NCBI GenBank assembly: GCA_016710015.1
Contig: JADJLR010000009.1
Coordinates: 147,743 to 211,742, forward strand
Direction of reading: 5' to 3'
From: Flavobacteriales bacterium
Lineage (GTDB): Bacteria > Bacteroidota > Bacteroidia > Flavobacteriales_F > PHOS-HE28
Length of the DNA stretch: 64,000 nucleotides
Shown piece by piece: positions 1 through 9,121 of the stretch. The notes under the pieces are model-generated. The model did not search any database, was not told the origin of the DNA, and worked only from the letters and a program-made list of their open reading frames with translations. The position numbers and the translations under genes are program-made. Numbering within the stretch: position 1 is the first letter of the stretch; each line of letters opens with the position of its first letter.

Positions 1-523
1 GGAGTCCGTGGGCGGTATCCACCGGCATGAAGTATTGGTTGGATCCAGCTGCATCCTTCTGCACCCGCAAGAAGACCGTGCTCTGCAGGTCCCGGTTCAG
101 GTCGCGCGCAACCACCTTCAAGATGAAGGAGCGGTGTTCCTTCCTGCGCAGGTCCATGCTGCCGATCAGTTCCTTGTCCTCGCTGGGATCCACGCTCTCG
201 TCGTCGATGATGGTGCTGGCACTGTCCAGGAGCGTTTTGGAGCCGAACGAATCATACGACTCATAGCTGATGCGGAGCGTGGCATGGAAAGGTCCGCCCG
301 TCCCATCGCTCTTGTACAGCAGGTCCTTGGTGTTCAGTTTGAAGTACACCCGTGAACGTTCGGGTGTGGTGTGATGCACGCGTGCTTGAAGGACCATTTG
401 CCCGCCGCCCTTGCCGTAGAGGTAGGAGAAATTGTCCCGCTTGGTCAACGCTGCGGAGGGTCCACATCCGTTGATCAGGGTCATCGCGACAAGTAGCGCG
501 CCGATGGTCGTCCAGGTCCTCAT
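1..523 (-). CDS. GWxTD-type lipoprotein, partial (N-terminal part)
   Basis: The reading frame opens at an ATG at 523 and runs off the left edge, so only the first ~174 residues are present. It begins with a hydrophobic signal ending in a lipobox (LINGC), which predicts lipidation and membrane anchoring. The following sequence (RVYFKLNTKDLLYKSDGT, then a beta-rich stretch with ISYESYDSFGSKTLLDSAST) resembles the N-terminal region of Bacteroidota GWxTD-domain lipoproteins; the GWxTD motif itself would lie outside the window. The start overlaps the rmuC stop by 4 bases (ATGA), so translation is probably coupled. Function is unknown. Family assignment is from memory of the N-terminal pattern and is moderate. 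Confidence 0.6.
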   Translation of the reverse strand, partial: MRTWTTIGALLVAMTLINGCGPSAALTKRDNFSYLYGKGGGQMVLQARVHHTTPERSRVYFKLNTKDLLYKSDGTGGPFHATLRISYESYDSFGSKTLLDSASTIIDDESVDPSEDKELIGSMDLRRKEHRSFILKVVARDLNRDLQSTVFLRVQKDAAGSNQYFMPVDTAHGL

Positions 524-1847
524 CCGTTGATCGGGTCCGTTGGTACATCCAACGCGCGTTCGAGCAATTTAGGGTGCAGGCCCTTATTCGTTTTCGCGCC
601 CAATTCCTTCAGCATTTCCACTTGGCGAACGAGGTTGCCGGGACCTTCACTCAGTTTCCCGAGGGCCTTCTCGTAACTGTCCTTGGCATCGTTCACGTGC
701 TTACCAACGCGACCCAGATCCTCCGTGAATCCTACGAACTTCTCGTACAAGGCACCGGCCCGCTCGGCGATCGCGATGTGATTCCGTGCGATGCGTTCGT
801 TCTTCCAGATCCCGTGTATGGTGCGCAAGGTGGCCATCAAGGTGCTGTGTGTTACCATCACCACTTGGCGGTCGTAGGCTTCTTGGAAGATCTCCGGACG
901 TTCGCGCAAGGCCAGTAGGAACGCGGGTTCGATCGGCACGAACATCAGCACGAAGTCCACGCTTTGCACACCGTACAATTTGGTGTAGTCCTTTTCTCCG
1001 AGGCCCTTGGCATGCACACGGAGGCTGTCCACGTGCTGCTTCAACAACTTGTCCCGCTCGGCCTCGTCGGTGTTGGCGGTGAAGCGGTCGTAGTGCAGCA
1101 GCGAAACTTTCGAATCGATGATCAGTGCTTGTCATCGGGCAGGAAGATCACCGCATCTGGACGCAATCGGCAGCCATCGGCAAGCGTAGTGCTTTCCTGC
1201 ATGCTGTACTCTTGGCCTTTCACCAGGCCCGAGCCGTCCAACAACTTCTCCAGTAGCATTTCGCCCCATGCGCCTTGTGCTTGCGAATCGCCTTTCAATG
1301 CTTTGGTAAGGTTGTCCGCATCCTTGCTCAAGCGTTGGTTCTGCTCCACCAACTTGGCCACCTCGCTCTTCAACAAGTGACGCTCCTTGCCTTCGGTCTC
1401 GTATGCCTTCCGCACCTGCTCTTCGAAGTCCTTCAGTTTGTCGTGCAACGGCCGCAGGATGGTGCCGAGTTTCTCGTTCTGTTGTTCGGTCAGCTCCTTA
1501 CCACGTGCGGTGAGCAGTTTGGTCGCGATCACCTCGAATTCGGTGGTCATGCGGGCTTGCGCCTTTTCCAGATCGGCGTGCTGGTTGTCCAGTTTCTCCT
1601 GAAGGCCACGGTTGCGTTCGGTCTCCGCTGCGAGTTGGGCGTTCAAGTCCATGGCTTCGCGCACGCGGTCTTGCACCAATTGCTCCTGCTCACCGATCCG
1701 GCGTTCCAGATCCGCGCGTTCCTGTGCATAGCGCTCTTGGATCAACCGACCGCTTCCGAATCCTTGGACCGCGACCACCAAGCAAAGCCGACGGCACCCA
1801 GCAACACGCCGAGGCAAAGACCGAGAAGGAGTGAAACAACATCCATG
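520..1847 (-). CDS. rmuC: DNA recombination protein RmuC, frameshifted
   Basis: The product matches RmuC: an N-terminal membrane segment (MDVVSLLLGLCLGVLLGAVG), a long coiled coil, then the nuclease-like domain with QGAWGEMLLEKLL, LRPDAVIFLPDDKH and LIIDSKVSLLHYDRF. RmuC restrains inversion and rearrangement at short repeats in E. coli. As sequenced the frame breaks twice. One break is near 1738–1750, after the membrane segment. The other is near 1122–1126, where one missing C splits PDDKH from LIIDSK. Restoring single bases gives a normal ~440-residue protein, so sequencing error is more likely than decay. The start at 1847 is chosen because it gives the membrane anchor. The stop overlaps the next gene by 4 bases. 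Confidence 0.85.
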
Positions 1848-1876
1848 GATGTGCGAAGTTACTGCCGGTGTCGGCC

Positions 1877-2548
1877 TCAATTGTCGAGGATCACGACCAG
1901 TGTGCCCACTGGAATGCTGTCGAACAACTGGATGATATCCGCATTGAGCATCCGGACGCAGCCCATAGAGCTGGCTGTTCCGATGGTGCGCTCATTTGCC
2001 GTACCGTGGATGTAGATGTAACGTTCATGACTGTCGAAGTTGTGGCCTTGGTTCACGCCGGGTTCCAAGCCCTCCAGCCACAGTAAGCGGGAAGTGATCC
2101 GATCCTTGTCCACGTCGGCGAAGTCTGGATCGGCCATGGCACCCGTGAATTCCCTGTCCTTCAATATGCCAAAGGCAGGCACGCCATCACCGATCTTCTC
2201 ACTCACGCGGTGCAGCCCGGTCGGCGTGCGAAAGCTATCCTGATCTCCACCCAGACCAGCCTTGGCAGTGGAAATAGGATAGATACCCACAGAACGACCC
2301 CGGTTCACGTGGATGAGTTGCTGCCGCTGCACCGAAACGTAGAGCAGGTCATCCGCCTGCGGCCGATCGGGATAGCGCGCATTCATGAACTCCATCAAGA
2401 GGTCAACGAGGCCTTGCTTCAGGGGGTCGCCCCCGAACATGCCATTCGAAAGAAGCAACATGCCGGCTACGCTCAGGAAAATGCCACGGACATGCATGAG
2501 ATCCCAAAATTCGATCGATCGGTTCCAATATTGTTCTAAGTAAGACAT
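1877..2548 (-). CDS. L,D-transpeptidase (YkuD domain)
   Basis: A 223-residue protein with a hydrophobic N-terminal segment (around RGIFLSVAGMLLLSNGMF) and a C-terminal YkuD domain. The catalytic signature is visible as YIHGT followed by SSMGCVRM, with the nucleophilic Cys. These enzymes form 3-3 peptidoglycan cross-links or attach proteins to peptidoglycan in the periplasm; which one applies here cannot be told. The ATG at 2548 lies 6 bases after the stop of the barrel-protein gene, suggesting one transcript. A later Met (MHVRGIF, near 2497) would also be a reasonable start and would put the signal at the N-terminus. Confidence 0.85.
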   Translation of the reverse strand: MSYLEQYWNRSIEFWDLMHVRGIFLSVAGMLLLSNGMFGGDPLKQGLVDLLMEFMNARYPDRPQADDLLYVSVQRQQLIHVNRGRSVGIYPISTAKAGLGGDQDSFRTPTGLHRVSEKIGDGVPAFGILKDREFTGAMADPDFADVDKDRITSRLLWLEGLEPGVNQGHNFDSHERYIYIHGTANERTIGTASSMGCVRMLNADIIQLFDSIPVGTLVVILDN

Positions 2549-2554
2549 GGCCGT

Positions 2555-4055
2555 TCAGAACAAACTGATGAATCCGAACTTCGAGCGTGCCGATCACGTA
2601 GCTGGATGCTTGGATGGAGGCCTCGTCCGCGCCGCGCAAGGTCTTGAGGCCACCGATGCGGTAGAGTTCGTTCACGTAGAGGTCATCATTCACCATGGTG
2701 CCGCCTTGTGCTGAAAGCCGGATGGTGCTGCGCCGCGCCAAAGGGATGTGGGCGGTGGCCGTTCCGTTCACTTCCAACTGCACGGTGCGGATCTCCGGGG
2801 CGACCTCCAATTGACCGAATACCGCTTGACTGGTGCGTTTTCGACCGGCGGAACCTTCGAGCTGAAGCGCATGTCCGCGCCGGGGGTTGAAGCGGTAATC
2901 GAACCGTTCGCGGAACAGGCCGAGTCCGTAGCTGATCAAGGAAACATCCGCCAAGCCGGGCTGCGCGATGGTATTGGAACCGAGCCGGTCGCTGCTCTTG
3001 CTGTTCACGAAGAGGGTCACCTTGTCCCCCTGCGACATCAAATACTCCAGGCCTGCCCGGGCGGTCAATTCCAAGAAGGTGGTGTCGCGTTTGAAGAGCT
3101 TCAGCATACCGTCCACACCGAAGGGGGTATTCAAGGCGTAGGGGAGGTTGCCGTGGATCTTCAGATCCTGTGTGCCGTTCTGTAACCTGCGCCAATTGAG
3201 TTCGATGGCCTCGCCACGCTTCAAGGCATTCCGCAAGCGCAGGTCGAGGTCGCCGGTCAAATTCACCTTTCCGGTCAGGGGGTCCGGCTGGAGACCCAGT
3301 ATCCCGTTGATGGAGCTGGCTTTCTTCGCATCCAAGAAAAGGAACAGCTTGCTCATCTCCGGTGTGAACTGCACGTACGGTCGTTGACGTTGGGTTACGA
3401 AGGGGAGTTCGCGGATCCGCTTCTCCACGGACTGGAGCAAGGCTTCATTGTACATATCGCCGGGCCGGATGCCGATGCTTGCGTAGAGGAAACGGAGGTT
3501 GGTCCGCGCACTTCCGCGCACCACCACACTGTCGAATTTCACGAGTCGTCCTTGCTCCATGCGCAGTACAGCACGGAGGCCATCCTGCTGCGGCACGATG
3601 CTATCCAGCCAGACTTTGGCAAAGGGGTGACCGTTGTTCTCGCTGCGCCTCAACAGGGCTTGGAACAACCTGCCAACCTGGCGCGGATCGATCGGCGCAT
3701 CGGCGTACAAACGTTCGCGGAATCCGGCCTCACTTGCGATCTCCGCCGGTACACCGCGAGTGGTCAGTTGCGCCCATTTGTATGATCGACCCACCACGAA
3801 GGGGCACAGCGAAGAATCGCCACTGGTATAGCAGGTGTCGCACGTGGCTTCTAGGAACCCTTTGCCATGGGGGAAGGCGATGCGTTCACCCACTATAGCT
3901 TGTACACGTTCTGCATTGGCCGCTTGCACCGGTCGCAACCACTTCGCAGGGACCGCAGTATCGGGGTGCATCACCACCGTATGTCGTTGGGCTAGGCCGA
4001 GCAGGGGCAGGGCCAGAACGAACAACAAGACAGTTCTGATGCCGAGTGGGTTCAT
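2555..4055 (-). CDS. BamA/Omp85-type outer-membrane barrel protein with internal deletion
   Basis: It has a signal peptide (RTVLLFVLALPLLGLAQ), a POTRA-like region, then barrel strands with the Omp85 hallmark LYRIGGLKTLRG. In the main frame the strand SYVIGTLEVR reads into nonsense overlapping the next gene. One frame over, the DNA instead reads SKFGFISLF-stop, a perfect outer-membrane C-terminal strand ending at 2555. The two meet in the sequence TCGAAGTTCG, which serves both GTLEVR and SKFGF. The last barrel strands (an estimated 60–80 residues) are therefore missing, most simply through deletion between two copies of this short repeat, either real or in the assembly. The start at 4055 overlaps the ung stop (ATGA). 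Confidence 0.75.
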
Positions 4056-4786
4056 GGGAGGGACCAGTTGATGGGCAGGCCGCCTTGCGCGCTGAGGAGT
4101 TCGTTCGTTTTGGAGAAGTGCCCACAACCCAAGAACCCGCGATGCGCGGAAAGCGGAGATGGGTGAGGGGCCTTCAGTACGGAATGTCGCTCGGCATCGA
4201 TCAGTGTGACCTTCTGGTGCGCGAACCGCCCCCAAAGCAGGAAGACCACACCGGAGCGGTGGGCTGAAATGGTACGGATCACTTCATCGGTGAAGGGTTC
4301 CCATCCCTTGCCTTGGTGTGAGCCTGCGGCACTGGCACGGACCGTGAGTGTGCTGTTCAACAACAACACGCCTTGTTCTGCCCAAGGCGTGAGGTCGCCA
4401 TTCTTGGGTGGTGCGATGCCTAGGTCGCGTTGCACTTCCTTGAAGATGTTCTGCAAGGAGGGTGGTGGAGGGATGCCAGCGGGAACGGAAAAGGAGAGGC
4501 CATGCGCCTGACCGGGTCCGTGGTAGGGGTCCTGCCCGAGGATCACCACCCGAACGCGATCGAATGGGGTGGCGTTGAACGCCGCGAAAATGTCACGTGC
4601 TTTCGGGAACATGACCTGAGAGGCCTGTTCGTGTAGCAGAAAGGTCTTCAATTGCGCGAAGGACTCTGCTTGGAACGCTTGGGCAAGCGGCTCCAACCAG
4701 CTCGAACCAATATCGGGTCGTCGGGGTGCGTTATCAGGGTGAAGCATACGTGGTCCCGAAGATCGACGATCCTGCTGTTGAAACAT
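4052..4786 (-). CDS. ung: Uracil-DNA glycosylase (family 1)
   Basis: The 244-residue product has the family 1 signature GQDPYHGPGQAHGLSFSV with catalytic Asp near residue 86, the motif LLLNSTLTVRA, and the DNA-intercalation loop HPSPLSAHRGF. It excises uracil from DNA to start base-excision repair. A second Met at residue 14 (MLHPDNAPRRPD) may be the true start, giving about 231 residues, nearer the usual family size. It is the first gene of a minus-strand run with the barrel protein and transpeptidase. The stop overlaps the next ATG, so translation is probably coupled. Confidence 0.95.
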   Translation of the reverse strand: MFQQQDRRSSGPRMLHPDNAPRRPDIGSSWLEPLAQAFQAESFAQLKTFLLHEQASQVMFPKARDIFAAFNATPFDRVRVVILGQDPYHGPGQAHGLSFSVPAGIPPPPSLQNIFKEVQRDLGIAPPKNGDLTPWAEQGVLLLNSTLTVRASAAGSHQGKGWEPFTDEVIRTISAHRSGVVFLLWGRFAHQKVTLIDAERHSVLKAPHPSPLSAHRGFLGCGHFSKTNELLSAQGGLPINWSLP

Positions 4787-4820
4787 TTTGAAGGCACATT
4801 CGTTTCGGGGGTTAACTTTG
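4786..4820 (+). promoter_or_regulatory. Possible Bacteroidota promoter facing away from ung
   Basis: TTTTG at 4786–4790 and TAACTTTG at 4813–4820 match the Bacteroidota −33/−7 pattern (TTTG … TAnnTTTG), with a slightly long 22-base spacer. It points right, away from ung, and the only sequence before osmC (opposite strand) is a short hairpin-rich stretch. Confidence 0.4.
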
Positions 4821-4825
4821 TGGAG

Positions 4826-4890
4826 CTAGGGTGCGTAGAACACCCACGAACGTGAATTAGGATCTACCGGACCCCAAGGTCCGGGCTTCC
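4826..4890 (+). ncRNA. Candidate small RNA
   Basis: This 65-base stretch follows a TAACTTTG promoter box, contains no ORF, and carries two hairpins: GGGTG…CACCC near 4828–4844 and the stronger stem at 4867–4884 followed by a T-rich stretch. No known family is recognised. It may simply be the untranslated space between two convergent units. Confidence 0.2.
4867..4884. terminator. Stem-loop between ung and osmC
   Basis: CCGGACC, loop CCAA, then GGTCCGG form a perfect 7-bp stem. On the plus strand it is followed by a T-rich stretch (cttccttgttt). On the minus strand it lies 26–43 bases downstream of the osmC stop. It could end either transcript. Confidence 0.5.
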
Positions 4891-4909
4891 TTGTTTCCCA
4901 GCGGTTCGT

Positions 4910-5315
4910 TCAACCGTAAATGAAATGGATGTCCTGCACCAGGTCCGGATGCAGGCTTTTCGCCACTGGGCAGGTCCTCGCTGCGGCTTCCAGCAGGGTT
5001 CGTTCAGCTTCACCCAGGTCGGTACCGTCCATCGTCACGTGTACTTCCACACGCTCCACTCTCCGTGGCCCAGATGCCATGTGCTTCACCACACGGGCGC
5101 GTAGGTGCTTCAGTTCCAGCCCTCTGGCATTCGCAGCGATCCCCATCAACGTGAGCATGCAATTGGCCAGTGCCGTGGCGAGAAGGTCCGTTGGTGAAAA
5201 GGCTTCACCCTTTCCTTGGTTGTCCAAAGGAGCATCAGTAAGGAACTGGTCGCCACTGCGCACGTGTGGCGCGGATGCGCAGTTCGCCTAGGTATTCAAC
5301 CGTCGCTGTATCCAT
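4910..5315 (-). CDS. OsmC family protein, frameshifted
   Basis: The frame from ATG 5315 reads MDTATVEYLGELRIRAT. One frame over it continues VRSGDQFLTDAP, then FSPTDLLATALANCMLTLMG with the family's conserved Cys, and later TCPVAKSLHPD with the second Cys. OsmC/Ohr proteins reduce organic peroxides through these two cysteines. The break is at about 5262–5270 and one missing base would restore a ~134-residue protein, the normal family size. Sequencing error is the likely cause. The Ohr versus YhfA-like OsmC subgroup cannot be settled from the sequence. Confidence 0.85.
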
Positions 5316-5492
5316 GGTGGTCCGTGCTTGAACGGATCCGGGGAAAGGTAACGTCGCACTGACGTAACACCGTTTCGGAATACGTAATGGTCCTCTCGCC
5401 TTCGGCTCAACGGCCCAAACGTATTCTCTCACGCGCATTTGCCACTTCTAAGCCCAGCCCGGCCATGGGTCGATCAGAGCTAAGAATTGGTC

Positions 5493-5500
5493 TAACTTTG
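5493..5500 (+). promoter_or_regulatory. Promoter −7 box (TAACTTTG)
   Basis: TAACTTTG matches the Bacteroidota −7 consensus TAnnTTTG and sits 16 bases before the chosen ATG at 5516. No clear −33 TTTG lies at the usual distance. It supports the short start for the downstream outer-membrane protein and implies a very short leader. Confidence 0.45.
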
Positions 5501-5515
5501 TGTGCCCACGCGCGG

Positions 5516-6265
5516 ATGCGTATCCTCCTTCCACTCCCTCTATCGGTCTTAGGTGTGGCCCATGTTTCGGCCCAACAGACGATCTATGAGGAGTCCAGAG
5601 TACCCTACAAACGGGAACTGATCGGCGGAGTGCTGATCCACGGTGACGGTTGGGGACTTCAATTCTATCACGCCAAGTACAATACGGCACGCGAACGGCG
5701 ACTGCTCGGTTTGGAACTGGTGGGTATGAAGCACCCGAAGGAGATCAAAAGCTTCAATCCCTATTATGAGGATTCGCGAGGCTACTTCTACGGTAAAGCG
5801 AATTCATTCATGATCCTGCGCCCGACCTATGGGCAGAAGTTGCAGATCACGGACAAGATCCGGCGTTCCGGGGTGGAGGTGAATTTCATTTGGGGAGTCG
5901 GGCCTTCGCTGGGTCTACTGAAGCCGGTGTATTTGCAGATCGGCAAGCCGGACCGGATCCCCTACGCGAACATCGTCACGGAGCGCTACGATCCGGCTGT
6001 TCATGATGTGCAGAACATTTACGGCAGAGCCACTTGGTTCAATGGTCTGGATGAGATGAAGCTCTATCCAGGCGGTTTCGGGCGGATCGCCTTCAGCTTT
6101 GAATATTCCGGGCAAGTGACCGGCTTGAAGGGGATCGAAGTGGGTGCCACGATGGATGCCTACCCGAAAGTGGTGCCGATCATGGCGGAATTGGAGGGCG
6201 TGGTGAACAAACGCTTCTTCTTCGAGTTCTACCTCGCGCTTCAATTCGGAAAGAAGTATACCTGA
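5516..6265 (+). CDS. Putative outer-membrane beta-barrel protein
   Basis: I do not recognise a named family. From ATG 5516 the 249-residue product starts with a signal peptide (RILLPLPLSVLGVAHVSAQQ), followed by alternating aromatic and polar stretches typical of a small barrel, and ends FYLALQFGKKYT with an aromatic-rich last strand. The open frame extends further upstream, but the extension is positively charged and unlike a signal, and a TAACTTTG box lies inside it, so the internal start is preferred. The stop shares one base with the lipA start (TGATG), suggesting one operon with lipA. Confidence 0.6.
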   Translation: MRILLPLPLSVLGVAHVSAQQTIYEESRVPYKRELIGGVLIHGDGWGLQFYHAKYNTARERRLLGLELVGMKHPKEIKSFNPYYEDSRGYFYGKANSFMILRPTYGQKLQITDKIRRSGVEVNFIWGVGPSLGLLKPVYLQIGKPDRIPYANIVTERYDPAVHDVQNIYGRATWFNGLDEMKLYPGGFGRIAFSFEYSGQVTGLKGIEVGATMDAYPKVVPIMAELEGVVNKRFFFEFYLALQFGKKYT

Positions 6266-7137
6266 TGAACGACACGGCAGTAGCAGAAGGACCCGAGCGG
6301 GTGAAGAAGCCGGATTGGCTCCGGGTGAAACTCCCCACGGGAGAGAGTTACCGGAAAGTGCGGGAGATCGTGAGCGAGCACAAGCTGCACACCATTTGCC
6401 AAAGCGGCAATTGCCCGAACATGGGCGAGTGCTGGGGTGCAGGTACGGCCACCTTCATGATCCTCGGAAACGTGTGTACACGGAGCTGTGGGTTCTGCTC
6501 CGTCGCTACGGGCAGGCCGGATGCAGTGGATCCTTTCGAACCGGCACGCGTGGCGCGTAGCGTGGAATTGATGGGGGTGAAGCATTGCGTCATCACCAGT
6601 GTGGATCGCGATGACCTGAAGGATGGTGGCAGTGACATTTGGGCACGTACCATTCGCGCCATCCGTCGCCGTACTCCAGCACTACCATGGAAACCTTGAT
6701 CCCGATTTCCAAGGAATTGGGAGAACCTAGCGGTGGTCACAGAGATGGCTCCGGATATTCTTTCGCACAACTTGGAAACGGTACGAAGGCTCACAAAGCA
6801 AGTGCGCATACAAGCCAAATACGACCGTAGTTTGGAGGTACTTATGCGCTCCAAGCGTGCTGGTCTTCGCACCAAGAGCGGCATCATGCTCGGCTGGGGA
6901 GAGCGCCAAGAGGTGGAGGAGAGCATGGATGACTTGCGCAGTGTGGGTGTGGACATCCTCACCCTCGGCCAATACCTACAACCCACCAAAGCGCACCTTC
7001 CGGTTGCCGAATTCATCCACCCCGACCGCTTCGCACGCTTCAAGGAAGTGGGCATGGCCAAAGGATTCCGATACGTGGAAAGCGGACCACTCGTTCGCAG
7101 TAGTTACCATGCCGAGAAGCATCTCTTCGATCTATGA
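6265..7137 (+). CDS. lipA: Lipoyl synthase, frameshifted
   Basis: LipA inserts two sulfurs into protein-bound octanoyl groups using radical SAM chemistry. Visible are the auxiliary-cluster cysteines (CQSGNCPNMGECW), the radical SAM motif CTRSCGFCSV, the core VITSVDRDDLKDGGS, and the C-terminal end GPLVRSSYHAEKHL. The frame breaks near 6672, then at about 6707 (IPDFQ becomes IPISK) and about 6722 (ATTGGGAG where GGGG is expected). Restoring single bases reconnects it to VVTEMAPDILSHNLETV, giving a normal ~290 residues. Homopolymer read errors are the most likely cause, since a single-copy essential gene would not be expected to carry three frameshifts. Confidence 0.9.
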
Positions 7138-7187
7138 TCCGAGGGACTTTTCTGCATTCTTCGATCTGCTACTTAACTCATGTACCG

Positions 7188-7225
7188 TCGACCCTGTCAT
7201 CCCGGCCTTGAGCCGGTAGGGTCGA
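7188..7225. repeat. Compound hairpin between lipA and gapA
   Basis: TCGACCCT (7188–7195) pairs with AGGGTCGA (7218–7225), enclosing a second stem CCGGC/GCCGG around a 5-base loop. The nested dyad lies 50 bases after lipA and just before gapA. It lacks a T-run, so it may be an interspersed palindrome or an attenuating structure rather than a classical terminator. Confidence 0.6.
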
Positions 7226-7248
7226 TGACTTCATTCCTACCTTCTAAC

Positions 7249-8241
7249 ATGACCCGCATAGCCATCAATGGATTCGGTCGCATCGGACGTGTGACCGCTC
7301 GTATACTGCAAGAGCGTTCCGACCTCGAACTCGTCGCCGTCAATGACCTCACGGACAACAAGACGCTGGCCCACCTTTTCAAGTACGACTCCGTTCACGG
7401 AGTGTTCCCCGGCGAAGTATCCTACGACGAGGAAAGTCTGAGCCTTGGCGGGAAAAAGGTGAAGGCCTATGCGGAGAAGGATCAGGCAGCACTGCCATGG
7501 GCGGAACTGAAGATCGATGTGGTGCTGGAATGCACGGGGCACTTCCTCACGCGTGAAAGTGCAGGGGCACACCTGAAGGCCGGTGCGAAGAAGGTGGTTT
7601 TGTCCGCACCTGCGAAGGATGCGGGTATCAAGACCGTGGTGCTTGGGGTGAACGATCACCTGCTCTCACCCGATGATCAGATCGTCAGCAACGCATCGTG
7701 TACCACCAACTGCGCCGCACCGATGATCATGGGCATCAACGAGCTCTGCGGCATCGAGGACGGATTCATCACCACCATTCACAGCTACACGGGAGACCAA
7801 CGCTTGCACGATGCACCCCACCGGGATCTGCGCCGGGCGCGTGCTGCAGCCGTATCCATGATCCCTACGACAACTGGTGCAGCGAAGGCCATCACGCGGA
7901 TCTTCCCCGAGCTCGATGGTCGGCTGGGTGGCGGTGGTATTCGCGTACCTGTTCCGGATGGATCGATCACGGATATCACTTGTCGCGTAAAGAACTTGAA
8001 GTCCGCAGAGGAGATAAATGCCCACTTCAAGCAAATGGCCAACGGAAAACTGAAAGGCATTCTCCGCTACACCGAAGACCCGATCGTTAGTGTGGACATC
8101 GTAGGTGACCCCAACAGCTGCATCTTCGACTCGCAACTCACCAGCGTGGTGGGTAACATGGTGAAGGTGATGGGTTGGTACGACAACGAGTACGGGTATA
8201 GCTCGCGGTTGGTGGATCTGGTTGGAAGGGTGGGGGGATAG
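7249..8241 (+). CDS. gapA: Glyceraldehyde-3-phosphate dehydrogenase
   Basis: It catalyses oxidation and phosphorylation of glyceraldehyde 3-phosphate in glycolysis (or the reverse in gluconeogenesis). The N-terminal NAD-binding motif INGFGRIGR, the catalytic motif SNASCTTNCAAP with Cys at about residue 151, and GAAKAITRIFPELDGRL are all present, and the length of 330 residues is standard. The frame is open upstream to 7180, but that extension falls in the palindromic spacer, and homologues begin at MTRIAINGFG, so ATG 7249 is chosen. Confidence 0.97.
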   Translation: MTRIAINGFGRIGRVTARILQERSDLELVAVNDLTDNKTLAHLFKYDSVHGVFPGEVSYDEESLSLGGKKVKAYAEKDQAALPWAELKIDVVLECTGHFLTRESAGAHLKAGAKKVVLSAPAKDAGIKTVVLGVNDHLLSPDDQIVSNASCTTNCAAPMIMGINELCGIEDGFITTIHSYTGDQRLHDAPHRDLRRARAAAVSMIPTTTGAAKAITRIFPELDGRLGGGGIRVPVPDGSITDITCRVKNLKSAEEINAHFKQMANGKLKGILRYTEDPIVSVDIVGDPNSCIFDSQLTSVVGNMVKVMGWYDNEYGYSSRLVDLVGRVGG

Positions 8242-8273
8242 TTGTTCCAGCCGAAATGTCGAACAACGACCAA

Positions 8274-9098
8274 CTAAACCGCCGGTCCACCCGTTATCCG
8301 CTGATCCCCGTTCAACGCACCATCGCTCGTCCGTATCATCAGGTTCATCTGCGTGCCGTCGAAGATCGCGTATGTGAAATAGGTGATCCAATCGCCGAGG
8401 TTGATGTACCGCGCGCCGGGTGCTACTTCCAGGTCGATCGGTAAGTGCCGGTGACCGAAGAGCATGTAGTCATAGTGCTTTTTCGTTAGCTCTTCCTTGC
8501 AATACTGCACCAGCCACTCCTTGTCCTCGCCCAGCCATTTACGGTCGTTCGCGTAGCTCTTCTTGCGACTACGTCCGCTCCAGAAATCACCGAGCCACAG
8601 CCCGAAGTTGGGGTGCAAGCGAGCAAAGGCCCATTGGCATATCGGATTGCGGAAGATCTTCTTCATGAACTTGTAGCCGTGGTCGCCCGGCCCCAGTCCG
8701 TCGCCATGTCCGATCAGGAATTGTTTGCCGTCGATGGTGCGTTCGATCGGCTCGCGATGCACGATCACACCGGTTTCCTTCGGCACATAGTCGAAGATCC
8801 ACATGTCGTGGTTGCCGATGAAGAGGTGGACCGGGATACCGCGATCCGTGAGTTCAGCGAGCTTGCCCAAGAACCGCACATACCCACGCGGGACCGCGTA
8901 CTTGTACTCGAACCAAAAGTCGAACAGGTCGCCCATCAGGATGATCTCCGTCGCATCCTTCGCAGCTTCGTCCAAGAACGCGACGATCCGTTTTTCACGC
9001 ATCAAGCTGCTTTCCGCATCGGGAACACCGAGGTGGAGATCACCGAGGAAGTAGATGCGTGTCCCTTTCATCGTCGCTGTTGTTCGGGGAGAAGTCAT
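8274..9098 (-). CDS. lpxH: UDP-2,3-diacylglucosamine diphosphatase (LpxH-like)
   Basis: A calcineurin-like metallophosphoesterase with all metal-binding motifs in order: GDLHLG, GDLFDFWFEY, GNHDMW, GHGDGLGPGD and GHRHLP. The DFWFEY context and the length match the Bacteroidota enzymes that hydrolyse UDP-2,3-diacylglucosamine to lipid X in lipid A synthesis at the inner membrane. An internal Met at residue 10 (MKGTRIYF, start about 9071) would match shorter family members and may be the real start. lpxK, another lipid A gene, lies about 8 kb away on the same strand. Confidence 0.85.
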   Translation of the reverse strand: MTSPRTTATMKGTRIYFLGDLHLGVPDAESSLMREKRIVAFLDEAAKDATEIILMGDLFDFWFEYKYAVPRGYVRFLGKLAELTDRGIPVHLFIGNHDMWIFDYVPKETGVIVHREPIERTIDGKQFLIGHGDGLGPGDHGYKFMKKIFRNPICQWAFARLHPNFGLWLGDFWSGRSRKKSYANDRKWLGEDKEWLVQYCKEELTKKHYDYMLFGHRHLPIDLEVAPGARYINLGDWITYFTYAIFDGTQMNLMIRTSDGALNGDQRITGGPAV

Positions 9099-9121
9099 TC
9101 TTCATTACATGCAAGCTAGCT

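Noticed and set aside
2403..2554. C-terminal extension of the barrel protein into the L,D-transpeptidase gene
   Set aside because: The extra ~50 residues are unlike a barrel end and are a shadow of the next gene; the true end reads FGFISLF in the adjacent frame.
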